Notes under the pieces: model-generated | What the model saw: the letters and a program-made list of their open reading frames with translations, nothing else | What the model was told of the DNA's origin: nothing | Database searches by the model: none | Origin: Kmv34 sp964524965 | GTDB lineage: Bacteria > Aerophobota > Aerophobia > Aerophobales > B3-G15 | Assembly: GCA_964524965.1 (NCBI GenBank) | Contig: CAZGDY010000086.1 | Coordinates: 1-7,449 of the forward strand | DNA: 7,449 bases | Reading direction: 5' to 3' | In this document: positions 1 to 5,744 of the stretch, piece by piece | Numbering within the stretch: the first letter of the stretch is position 1 | How the letters are laid out: each line of letters starts with the position of its first letter | Translations under genes and position numbers: made by a program

Positions 1-6
1 ATTTTT

Positions 7-117
7 TTATTTTTTCCCAGTTACCAGTTTTAGATGACTTAACGCGTAATCTTGAGTAATCGGAACTTCTCTCACCCAATTTAAATTAAGTTTAGTACCA
101 CTTTTCCCCAATGTTTT
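7..117 (-). pseudogene. Short open frame, possible 3' remnant of an unrecognised gene
   Basis: A minus-strand frame runs between a stop at 118-120 and a TAA at 7-9, about 36 codons. The translation looks protein-like near its end (NWVREVPITQDYALSHLKL, then VTGKK), with mixed charged and hydrophobic residues. There is no ATG; a TTG at 109-111 is the only plausible start, and no SD precedes it. I do not recognise the family. It could be the C-terminal end of a gene lost by deletion, or chance. The rest of 1-305 contains only the hairpin and the second short frame listed here. Confidence 0.2.
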
Positions 118-134
118 TTAGAATCATAAACAGT

Positions 135-173
135 TTCCCCGGATGCTTTTTATCAGTACGAACATCCGGGGAA
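135..173. repeat. 11-bp perfect inverted repeat (hairpin)
   Basis: The arms TTCCCCGGATG (135-145) and CATCCGGGGAA (163-173) are perfectly complementary around a 17-base loop. This is by far the most GC-rich block in the left flank. Read on the plus strand, the right arm is followed by TTTT, a weak terminator tail. On the minus strand, where the neighbouring operon is transcribed, no T-run follows. It may still end or stabilise the 3' end of that operon's transcript. The paired structure is seen directly; the function is inferred. Confidence 0.6.
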
Positions 174-193
174 TTTTATCAGATTCAACGGGA

Positions 194-274
194 TTATTTG
201 AATATCTCTTGCAATATTTCCTCCGGCAAATGACTTCCTGGATAATAACTATCAGGCATATCCGGTCTATACAT
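194..274 (-). CDS. Short ORF of 26 codons, possible gene remnant
   Basis: This minus-strand frame starts at ATG 274 and ends at TAA 194-196, 31 bases after the stop of the metallo-hydrolase gene and in the same direction. The product would begin MYRPDMPDSYYPGSHLPEE and end in EILQEIFK. A GGAG lies only three bases before the ATG, too close for a typical SD. The frame is open a further eight codons upstream (LNLKPLER), so it may be the tail of a longer protein rather than a small gene. The acidic, proline-containing ending loosely recalls C-termini of the corrinoid methyltransferase family MttB, but the match is too weak to call. It is either a remnant or a real tiny gene. Confidence 0.25.
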   Translation of the reverse strand: MYRPDMPDSYYPGSHLPEEILQEIFK

Positions 275-305
275 TCTCTCCAAAGGTTTTAGATTTAATT
301 AATAT

Positions 306-1043
306 TTATTTATCACTATATTCAAATTTTTCCCCCGGTTTTAAAACCACAAGTTGTACTCCAGGAACGCTATCTTTTATCTGATTTTCAAAAACCTTAG
401 TATCTTGCTCTATGGCTGGATAAGTATTGTAATGCATTGGGATGATAACCCGGGGTCTTATCCATTTTGTTGCAATTGAAGCGAGTTTTGGTCCCATATT
501 ATACTTTCCGCCAATGGGAAGAAGAGCTATTTGAGGATTATAAATTTCTCCTATCATCCTCATATCCCCAAATAAACCTGTATCGCCAGCAAAATATATT
601 CTAACGCCTTCCTCTGTTTCTATTATATATCCCACTGAGCCTGCCCCAGGTAATATTTTATTATCTTTCAACCATTCCTCACCATATAATTCAGTAGTAT
701 GTACCGCCGGGGTCATATGGATGGTAATTCCATCTATTATTACCGAACCACCCACATTTAAAGGATAAGAGGCCTCATCGGATTTTAAGCCTTTGCTATC
801 AGCGTAAGCACCTATCTCGGGCGAACAAATAAGTTTTGCTCCGATATTTCTTGTAATTTCAAGAGCATCTCCAATGTGATCGTTGTGACCATGACTTACG
901 CAAACAATATTAGCCTCCTCAACATCTTTCATTTTTATTGGTGAAGCAGGATTATTATCAAGCCAGGGATCAAGATATATGTGCTTTCCTTTATCGCTCA
1001 CCAATTCAAAAGCGGCATGACCCAACCATTTTACACTTACCAT
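306..1043 (-). CDS. Metal-dependent hydrolase, UPF0173 / metallo-beta-lactamase fold
   Basis: A 245-residue cytoplasmic protein of the metallo-beta-lactamase superfamily. It opens with the UPF0173 signature (VKWLGHAAFEL, then LDPWLDNNP). The metal ligands appear in order: H51-x-H53-x-D55-H56 in SHGHNDHIGD, H115 in PAVHTT, D154 in AGDTGLF and H204 in PMHYNT, so a two-metal site is intact. Length is slightly above the usual ~225-230 residues of the family. The ATG is preceded by AAAAGGAG six bases away. There is no signal peptide. It is the last full gene of the three-gene cluster, 51 bases after the ABM-fold gene. Related proteins include YtkL of Bacillus and, more distantly, the lactonase UlaG. 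The substrate cannot be read from the sequence; hydrolysis of an ester, lactone or phosphoester made or released by the cluster is a guess. Confidence 0.92.
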   Translation of the reverse strand: MVSVKWLGHAAFELVSDKGKHIYLDPWLDNNPASPIKMKDVEEANIVCVSHGHNDHIGDALEITRNIGAKLICSPEIGAYADSKGLKSDEASYPLNVGGSVIIDGITIHMTPAVHTTELYGEEWLKDNKILPGAGSVGYIIETEEGVRIYFAGDTGLFGDMRMIGEIYNPQIALLPIGGKYNMGPKLASIATKWIRPRVIIPMHYNTYPAIEQDTKVFENQIKDSVPGVQLVVLKPGEKFEYSDK

Positions 1044-1094
1044 CTTTATCTCCTTTTCATAATCTTATTTTGTACTTTATCGTCTATTATCAGA

Positions 1095-1394
1095 TTAACG
1101 GGAAATTTCTGCTAAAACATTAAATCCCATAGCAGAATCTTTACTAACAAAAGTAGCTAATTTTGGCCACATCTTTTCATGTTCTTCGGTATTAACCCAG
1201 GCAAGACGCTTTTCTTCGGACTCAAAAACTATTTCAATCTGACATTGAGATTTACTTTCTCTTTGTTTAAGTAAACTTACCCGAACAAATCCAGATTGCC
1301 TTGACATCGCCGGAGCAAATTGGGTTTTAAAAATATCCAAAAATTCTTTTTCTTTTCCTGTTTTTAATTCCAATTTTACTTCTAACTGCACCAC
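1095..1394 (-). CDS. Small ABM-domain (dimeric alpha+beta barrel) protein
   Basis: A 99-residue protein resembling the antibiotic-biosynthesis-monooxygenase domain. It has an opening beta strand (QLEVKLELK), a helix with 'GKEKEFLDIFKTQFAPAM', a central strand around 'GFVRVSLLK', a strand 'QIEIVFES', then 'EEHEKMWPKLATF' and a final strand. Members usually form dimers; some are cofactor-free monooxygenases or haem-related enzymes, many have no known role. A longer frame from an ATG at 1445 would overlap the upstream gene and place the SD inside the coding region. A perfect AAGGAGG at 1401-1407 lies six bases before GTG 1394 (nine before a second GTG at 1391), so I start here. It sits 31 bases after the URO-D-like gene and 51 before the metallo-hydrolase, suggesting co-expression. 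The catalytic role is unknown. Confidence 0.8.
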   Translation of the reverse strand: MVQLEVKLELKTGKEKEFLDIFKTQFAPAMSRQSGFVRVSLLKQRESKSQCQIEIVFESEEKRLAWVNTEEHEKMWPKLATFVSKDSAMGFNVLAEISR

Positions 1395-1400
1395 CTTAAA

Positions 1401-1407
1401 CCTCCTT
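1401..1407 (-). promoter_or_regulatory. Shine-Dalgarno site deciding the ABM gene start
   Basis: AAGGAGG on the minus strand stands six bases before GTG 1394. It selects the GTG start over an in-frame ATG at 1445, which would overlap the preceding stop codon region and has no comparable site. Confidence 0.8.
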
Positions 1408-1425
1408 GCAAAATAATTACTATTT

Positions 1426-2466
1426 TTAAGTAGAATACCTGCCAAATCTCTTTGAAGCTTCTACCATAGCTTTTAGGTTTTCAGGTACTGAATCAGGGGC
1501 AGCATCACAACCTGTACCAAGTATAAATCTTCCTCCTTTTGCGCATTTTTCTATTAACAATTTAGATTCATCAACAACTTCCTGGAAAGTTCCAATGAAT
1601 AACTTGCCAGCTGGATTTAAATTACCACGAACCGTTACTCCTGCTTTTTTTACACTTGGCAAATTTTTTGCCCAAGCCATATCAACCTGCCAATCAAGAT
1701 CAATCATATTAGTCCCAGTATTTACAGCATAATCTTCCATTATAGGTGATGTATCAGCGCAGATATGGAGGGTGGTACCTTCTAACCCATAATCAAAAAG
1801 AGCAGAGATTAGTTTTTTTTGCCTTGGAACTAGGTACTTTTTGTAAAGCTGAGGAGAGACAAAAGCAGGCGAACACAAGGCTTCTCCTACTAAAAATCCA
1901 TGAGCTCCAGCATCAATTAGAGCTTTCCCATATCTTACTTCCAGTTCTATAGTAAAATCCAGGAGTTCTTCAACAAAATCAGGCCTATCAGTAAAATCGT
2001 ACATTAACTGCTCTACTCCTCTAATCTGGCTGGCACAATTCATGGGGCCCATTATAGAGGGACATATAAAGGCCTCTTTACCTATTTCCTGAGAGCATAT
2101 CCTGGTAGATTCGATAATCATCGGCATTCTTCCTGCTTTATAGGGATCTGGCATCTCCAACTTATTGATATCTGCTGATTTCAAAAATGGCTCTTCAACA
2201 GAAGGCACATTATCCTCAGGATAACTTACTTTACTTCCTACTGCTTCTCCTTCAATAGTTACATCGGCAGCGGGACCGACTCCATCATAGCCACATATTC
2301 TATAGGCATTAATTAAACAAGCAGCATTTACTTTAGCATCAACAGAAAATTCTTTAATCTTTACCCCTCCCAAATGGGCGGTACCAAAATGAACCAGGGG
2401 AAAAACCGGTACTCTATCTGGTTCCTCAAACTTTAAAACCTTCCTTATTCTTTCTAGTCCATTCAT
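1426..2466 (-). CDS. Uroporphyrinogen-decarboxylase-family protein, MtaA/CmuA-like methyltransferase type
   Basis: A 346-residue TIM-barrel protein of the URO-D superfamily. It begins MNGLERIRKVLKFEEPDRVP, the usual opening of methyltransferase-type members. The C-terminal half carries H234-I-C236 (TLHICADTSPI) and C320 (LGTGC, followed by DAAPDSVPENLKAMV). This H-x-C...C pattern matches the zinc ligands of the methylcobamide:CoM methyltransferases MtaA/MtbA, and the residues expected for haem-pathway decarboxylation (the N-terminal RxPVWxMRQAGR motif) are absent. It is therefore not HemE. The likely role is methyl transfer to or from a corrinoid or thiol acceptor, in methoxy-compound or methylamine-type metabolism. 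No corrinoid protein or substrate methyltransferase lies in the window. The start is ATG 2466, with AAAGGAG five bases upstream; an earlier TTG at 2481 lies upstream of that site and is rejected. It is the first gene of the cluster. Confidence 0.88.
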   Translation of the reverse strand: MNGLERIRKVLKFEEPDRVPVFPLVHFGTAHLGGVKIKEFSVDAKVNAACLINAYRICGYDGVGPAADVTIEGEAVGSKVSYPEDNVPSVEEPFLKSADINKLEMPDPYKAGRMPMIIESTRICSQEIGKEAFICPSIMGPMNCASQIRGVEQLMYDFTDRPDFVEELLDFTIELEVRYGKALIDAGAHGFLVGEALCSPAFVSPQLYKKYLVPRQKKLISALFDYGLEGTTLHICADTSPIMEDYAVNTGTNMIDLDWQVDMAWAKNLPSVKKAGVTVRGNLNPAGKLFIGTFQEVVDESKLLIEKCAKGGRFILGTGCDAAPDSVPENLKAMVEASKRFGRYST

Positions 2467-2471
2467 CTTAA

Positions 2472-2478
2472 CTCCTTT
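2472..2478 (-). promoter_or_regulatory. Shine-Dalgarno site deciding the URO-D-like gene start
   Basis: AAAGGAG on the minus strand lies five bases before ATG 2466. It falls inside the longer reading from TTG 2481, which supports the shorter protein. Confidence 0.8.
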
Positions 2479-2504
2479 CAAATTTTTTATTTTATCTTAT
2501 TTTC

Positions 2505-2529
2505 CTGGTTATTTTCTCGTAAAAACCAG
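2505..2529. repeat. Imperfect inverted repeat upstream of the URO-D-like gene
   Basis: The arms CTGGTT (2505-2510) and AACCAG (2524-2529) face each other over 13 bases. Inner T and A runs can extend the pairing past one bulged A. A second AACCA follows at 2531-2535. The site lies 39 bases before the ATG of the methyltransferase-like gene, where an operator would be expected, so it is a candidate site for the nearby IclR regulator. It could also be a weak hairpin. No convincing -35/-10 pair for this operon was found between 2467 and 2560. Confidence 0.35.
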
Positions 2530-2559
2530 TAACCACAACTATCATAGAACCTGTAAAAA

Positions 2560-2766
2560 TTAATCTCCCTGTATAGCAATTTCCTTTTTGGGCAGCTCTT
2601 CCGCTTCAAATTCTTTTATAGTTCTACCCCTGCGGATAACTGCTATTCTATCACTCATCTCGATCACCCCGTCCAGACCTCTTGAGCTTATAATTATAGT
2701 TAAAACAAATTCGGTGCGTCTGTAGTCTAAAATAGGCTTGGACTCTACTTCTACAGTATATTTTGG
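2560..2766 (-). pseudogene. C-terminal remnant of a sugar ABC transporter ATPase (RbsA/XylG/MglA type)
   Basis: An open minus-strand frame ending at TAA 2560-2562 encodes, from about 2697 down, TIIISSRGLDGVIEMSDRIA, followed by VIRRGRTIKEFEAEELPKKEIA. This matches the end of sugar-importer ATPases, where 'IIISSELPEVLGMSDRI.VM..G....EF' is followed by a short acidic helix. Everything before it is gone: no Walker A, no signature motif and no start codon with an SD. Upstream of 2697 the frame stays open to 2766 but reads as unrelated sequence (ILDYRRTEFVL), so a deletion joint probably lies near 2697-2700. The invariant glutamate after SS is R here, a further sign of decay. It lies between the IclR gene and the methyltransferase-like gene in the same orientation, suggesting the regulator once controlled a sugar-uptake operon. 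Confidence 0.75.
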
Positions 2767-2786
2767 TTAGAAAAGTTTTTCTAACC
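2765..2786. repeat. 22-bp palindrome at the 3' end of the IclR gene
   Basis: The arms GGTTAGAAAA (2765-2774) and TTTTCTAACC (2777-2786) are perfect 10-bp complements separated by two bases. The palindrome overlaps the IclR stop codon (2781-2783) and ends one base from the open frame of the ABC ATPase remnant. On the minus strand no T-run follows, so it is a poor intrinsic terminator, although it would form a transcript hairpin with a slightly opened loop. A protein-binding operator or a scar of a rearrangement are alternatives. Confidence 0.55.
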
Positions 2787-3584
2787 TGCTCCCAAATTAT
2801 GAGATATTTTAGCTGCCGTATCCTTGATTTTTTTTATCAACTCTTGGAGACGTTCAGTAGAAACGCGAACTGTGGGGGTAAAAATACTAACAGCAGCAGT
2901 AACCTGGCCAGTATAATTTCTCACTGGAGCTGCCAGACAAACTCCTCCCTCCACAAACTCCTCATTATCTACAGCAAAACCTTGCTTACGAACCTGAGCT
3001 AAATGCTCCTTCAACAGTTTCCCGTCTGTAATAGTATTTTTTGTTAGTGGCTTCAGTACCGTCTTTTTTAACAGCTCATTAAGTTTTCCCGGCTCAAGAA
3101 AGGCAAGAAGAATTTTACCAAGAGCCGTACAATGAGCTGGTGCTCGCGTTCCTGTGGGAGAGTTCATCATTAAATAAGGAAAGGATTGGGGAACAGGATG
3201 TTTGCAAATAATATGAACAACATCCATTTTATCTAACATGGCAAGATAAATACTCTCCTCAATCTTATGAGCAAGCTCGTAAAGATAAGGTTCTGCTATT
3301 TTAGCTATTCCCAGCCGATTAATAACTACCTCACCTTTTTCGATAAGTTTGAACCCTAATCTGTACTTTTTTGATAACTCATTTTTTTGCAAATAACCAA
3401 ATTTTTGGAGAGTAGACACAATAGGATAAATTGAACTTCTGTTTAAATTAATTTTTGTAGCTATTTGAGATACTGAAAACTCTTCCTCATCAAAATCAAA
3501 TAAATCTAAAATACCTAAAGCTTTAGCAACGGAGTTTACTAAATATCTACCTTCTCTCCGATTTGAATTGTCTTTTTTACTCAT
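2781..3584 (-). CDS. IclR-family transcriptional regulator
   Basis: A 267-residue DNA-binding regulator. Residues about 12-70 form the IclR winged helix-turn-helix (VNSVAKALGILDLF, then FSVSQIATKINLNRSSIYPI and a wing around KKYRLG). Residues about 85-260 form the effector domain, with the family signature GTRAPAHCTALGKILLAFL and, near the end, DNEEFVEGGVCLAAPVRNY followed by VTAAVSIFTP. Family members act as dimers or tetramers and respond to small organic acids or sugars; the ligand here is unknown. I start at ATG 3584; an in-frame TTG at 3593 adds three residues but has no better support. No clear SD precedes either. The gene is divergent from purF and faces the ABC remnant and the methyltransferase-like cluster, its more likely target. 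The 22-bp palindrome overlaps its stop codon. Confidence 0.93.
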   Translation of the reverse strand: MSKKDNSNRREGRYLVNSVAKALGILDLFDFDEEEFSVSQIATKINLNRSSIYPIVSTLQKFGYLQKNELSKKYRLGFKLIEKGEVVINRLGIAKIAEPYLYELAHKIEESIYLAMLDKMDVVHIICKHPVPQSFPYLMMNSPTGTRAPAHCTALGKILLAFLEPGKLNELLKKTVLKPLTKNTITDGKLLKEHLAQVRKQGFAVDNEEFVEGGVCLAAPVRNYTGQVTAAVSIFTPTVRVSTERLQELIKKIKDTAAKISHNLGAG

Positions 3585-3601
3585 ATTTACCAATTTGTTT
3601 G

Positions 3602-3610
3602 ATTATAACA
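3602..3610 (-). promoter_or_regulatory. Extended -10 promoter of the IclR gene
   Basis: On the minus strand the bases read TGTTATAAT, a perfect extended -10 (TGn-TATAAT). No good -35 lies 16-18 bases upstream; TTGTAG is 20 bases away. Transcription would start near 3595, leaving only about ten bases before ATG 3584, which fits the lack of an SD for this gene. Confidence 0.55.
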
Positions 3611-3660
3611 ACAATGTGTCGGTAATGCTACAACGTATTATTTTATATTTTTTTGTCAAG

Positions 3661-3688
3661 TTGACAGTATATAGTCTTTGGATAGAAT
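3661..3688 (+). promoter_or_regulatory. Sigma70-type promoter of purF
   Basis: A consensus TTGACA (3661-3666) is followed after 16 bases by TAGAAT (3683-3688). The predicted start of transcription, near 3694-3696, coincides with the beginning of the purF SD, so the leader would be only about 13 bases. There is no room for a purine riboswitch or leader attenuator between this promoter and the gene. Confidence 0.7.
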
Positions 3689-3693
3689 TTATG

Positions 3694-3701
3694 AAAAGGA
3701 G
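3694..3701 (+). promoter_or_regulatory. Shine-Dalgarno site deciding the purF start
   Basis: AAAAGGAG sits six bases before GTG 3708. An in-frame TTG at 3678 lies between the -35 and -10 boxes and has no SD, so it is excluded as a start if the promoter is right. The ATG at 3691 is out of frame. Confidence 0.8.
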
Positions 3702-3707
3702 TACACG

Positions 3708-5114
3708 GTGCGAGAAAAATGTGGAGTGTTTGGCGTACATAACCATCCTCAGGCAGCAAAACTAACTTACTTAGGTCTTTATGCTCTCCAGCACCGGGGT
3801 CAAGAAAGTGCTGGCATTGTTGTATCGGATGGGTCAAATACCTTGATAAAAAGAGGTAAAGGTCTTGTAGCATCTATTTTTAGCGAAGAAGTCCTTAATA
3901 GCTTACCTGGTAATTTTGCTATAGGACATAATCGCTATTCTACAACCGGATCATCTTCTCCATCTAACATTCAACCTCTACTTATAAGCTTTTTCGGGGA
4001 AGGAATAGCTATTTCTCACAATGGAAATCTTATAAACGCAGCAGAGATAAGAAAAGAACTAGAATCTTCAGGTTCTATTTTTCAATCTACAATGGATACA
4101 GAGATAATTGTTCATCTTTTTACTAAATTTAATAAATCATTTGGAGGAAAAATAGCATTAGTTGAGGCTTTAAAAAAAGTTAAAGGTGCTTACTCTTTGG
4201 TTATGCTTTTGAACGATACCCTCGTTGGGGCAAGAGATCCTCTTGGGTTCAGACCTCTTGTATTGGGGTCGCTTGGAAAGAGTTATCTCTTAGCCTCAGA
4301 AAGCTGCGCCTTTGATCTTGTAGGAGCCCAGTATATAAGAGAAGTTAAACCAGGGGAGATGGTGATTATTGACCGAAAAGGAATAAAATCTTACATAATA
4401 GAAAAACCAAAAAGACCGTTTCAATGTATATTTGAACACATCTATTTTGCCCGTCCCGATAGTATAGTATTTGGAGAAACCACTCACGATATAAGAGAGA
4501 AAATGGGCAAGGTTTTAGCCATGCAATACCCAACCAAAGCAGACCTTGTAATTCCGGTTCCCGATTCAGGAATATCAGCCGCACTGGGATATTCACAGGA
4601 AAGTCAAATACCTTATAGCATGGGCCTCACTCGAAATCACTATGTGGGAAGAACATTTATACAACCTCTCCAATTCATAAGAGACATGGGAGTTAAAATA
4701 AAACTAAACCCTATAAAAAAAGTCCTTAAGGATAAAAAAATAGTCCTGGTTGACGATTCTATCGTAAGGGGAACAACCAGCAAAAAGATACTCGGGCTTT
4801 TGCGTGAAGCGGGAGCAAAAGAAATTCACTTCCGAATTAGCTCTCCTCCCATAAAATATCCTTGTTTTTTTGGAATTGATACTCCTGTAAGGCGAGAGTT
4901 AATAGCCTCAATCAGTACTCTCGATGAAATAAGAAAAAAAGTGGGAGCTGATTCCCTGGGCTACTTAACTTTAAAGGGACTTTTAAGCTGTGTAAAAAAA
5001 CCTGAAGATTTTTGTACTGCTTGTTTCACAGGAAAATATCCTTTGAAAGTGAAACCAACAACAAAGTACGTTTTTGAAAAAAAAGAATCTTCTAAAAATA
5101 TTCTCTCATTATAA
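3708..5114 (+). CDS. purF: Amidophosphoribosyltransferase (glutamine PRPP amidotransferase)
   Basis: A 468-residue enzyme of the first committed step of purine synthesis: PRPP and glutamine give 5-phosphoribosylamine, glutamate and pyrophosphate. The N-terminal Ntn-hydrolase glutaminase domain starts at C5 (REKCGVFGV), with LQHRGQESAGI, HNRYSTTGSS and SHNGNLIN following. The phosphoribosyltransferase domain holds the PRPP loop at 345-358 (IVLVDDSIVRGTTS). Four cysteines, C240, C386, C436 and C439 (QCIFE, YPCFFG, FCTACF), mark the Bacillus-type, iron-sulfur, oxygen-sensitive form. A propeptide of only four residues must be removed to free the catalytic cysteine; the Bacillus one is about eleven. 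With mature numbering the first two ligands fall at 236 and 382, as I recall for B. subtilis. The start is GTG, chosen by the SD. The gene stands alone, with no other pur genes visible, and converges on the M50 gene with a 6-base overlap. Confidence 0.97.
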   Translation: MREKCGVFGVHNHPQAAKLTYLGLYALQHRGQESAGIVVSDGSNTLIKRGKGLVASIFSEEVLNSLPGNFAIGHNRYSTTGSSSPSNIQPLLISFFGEGIAISHNGNLINAAEIRKELESSGSIFQSTMDTEIIVHLFTKFNKSFGGKIALVEALKKVKGAYSLVMLLNDTLVGARDPLGFRPLVLGSLGKSYLLASESCAFDLVGAQYIREVKPGEMVIIDRKGIKSYIIEKPKRPFQCIFEHIYFARPDSIVFGETTHDIREKMGKVLAMQYPTKADLVIPVPDSGISAALGYSQESQIPYSMGLTRNHYVGRTFIQPLQFIRDMGVKIKLNPIKKVLKDKKIVLVDDSIVRGTTSKKILGLLREAGAKEIHFRISSPPIKYPCFFGIDTPVRRELIASISTLDEIRKKVGADSLGYLTLKGLLSCVKKPEDFCTACFTGKYPLKVKPTTKYVFEKKESSKNILSL

Positions 5115-5744
5115 AAAAAAGGGAGCGTTAGTTAAGACAACGCTTAACCGGATTAAAGCTAAAAAAAGATAGTTAAGTACTCCTCCCACCAGCAAAAGAA
5201 TAATAATAATAAAACCAAAAGACTCAATCTGAGCTAAGCGAAAGCTTAAATGCTCCGGAAGAACTCCGGATAAAATACGCGATCCATCAAGAGGGGGAAG
5301 AGGGATCAAGTTAAAAAAAGCAAGAAAAAGATTTATGGTTGTTCCATAGAAAAGAATTACACCAGCTAAGCTGCTCGGTGCACCAAATAAGCGAAAAACA
5401 AGAGCAAGAAAAAGAGCTATCGCAAAATTGGTAGCTGGCCCAGCCAAGGCAATCCACATCATATCTCTCTTAGGATTGTTTAAATTCCCCGGATTAATAG
5501 GCACTGGCTTTGCCCATCCAAATATAGGCAAAGCTCCTCCAAAAAGATTCATAATAATCATAATTCCCGGTAGCATTATCGTCCCTATGGGATCTATGTG
5601 CGGAAGAGGATTAAGAGTTATTCTTCCCATAATTCTTGCCGTGGGATCCCCGTGTCGCTCAGCCACCAAGCCATGGGCAATTTCGTGTAAAATAATCGAA
5701 AAAAATAAAATTATCAAACCACAGATAAGAATAACTGCTCTCAT
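5109..5744 (-). CDS. Site-2 protease family (peptidase M50) membrane protein
   Basis: A 211-residue integral membrane protein, the short single-domain M50 type found in many bacteria. The first membrane segment carries the zinc motif H20-E21-I-A-H24. NPLPHIDPIGT (45-55) follows, and the second conserved motif N145-LIPLPPLD153-G supplies the third metal ligand, D153. About five or six hydrophobic segments are visible (4-24, 53-70, 96-118, 126-149, 173-205). There is no PDZ domain, so it is not a full RseP/SpoIVFB equivalent, and its substrate is unknown. The ATG overlaps the stop of the upstream nucleotidyltransferase gene as ATGA, with AGGAG seven bases upstream, so the two are translationally coupled. 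Many bacteria keep this gene near trpS and scpA; here it is the last gene and ends in a terminator. Its stop abuts that of purF. Confidence 0.93.
   Translation of the reverse strand: MRAVILICGLIILFFSIILHEIAHGLVAERHGDPTARIMGRITLNPLPHIDPIGTIMLPGIMIIMNLFGGALPIFGWAKPVPINPGNLNNPKRDMMWIALAGPATNFAIALFLALVFRLFGAPSSLAGVILFYGTTINLFLAFFNLIPLPPLDGSRILSGVLPEHLSFRLAQIESFGFIIIILLLVGGVLNYLFLALIRLSVVLTNAPFFL
5113..5144 (-). terminator. Intrinsic terminator inside the end of the M50 gene
   Basis: On the minus strand AGCGTT and AACGCT pair over a 9-base loop, followed by CCC and eight T residues. The stem and T-run cover the last M50 codons (ending APFFL) and the overlap with purF. A competing 6-bp pairing, GTTAAG with CTTAAC, overlaps it. 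On the plus strand the stem is not followed by T residues, so it should not terminate purF transcripts. Confidence 0.6.

Noticed and set aside
1395..1445. ATG at 1445 as the start of the ABM-fold gene
   Set aside because: It would overlap the end of the upstream gene, place a perfect SD inside the coding region and add 17 residues that do not fit the domain.
1426..2466. HemE, uroporphyrinogen decarboxylase of haem synthesis
   Set aside because: The N-terminal RQAGR-type motif is missing and an H-x-C...C zinc pattern is present, matching the MtaA/CmuA branch.
3585..3660. Palindromic IclR operator in the divergent gap
   Set aside because: TGTAGCATTACCGACA and nearby bases show only short, mismatched symmetry; no convincing operator was found.
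3678..3707. An upstream TTG start for purF giving a 14-residue propeptide
   Set aside because: It lies inside the promoter spacer with no SD, whereas GTG 3708 has AAAAGGAG six bases upstream. Rejected on sequence grounds, though the longer propeptide would be closer to family norms.
3585..3707. Purine riboswitch or PurR box upstream of purF
   Set aside because: The predicted leader is about 13 bases, and no aptamer-like stems or PurBox-like motif are visible in the gap.
4296..4596. Open frames on the minus strand inside purF
   Set aside because: They are antisense shadows within a well-supported conserved gene, with no SD sites.
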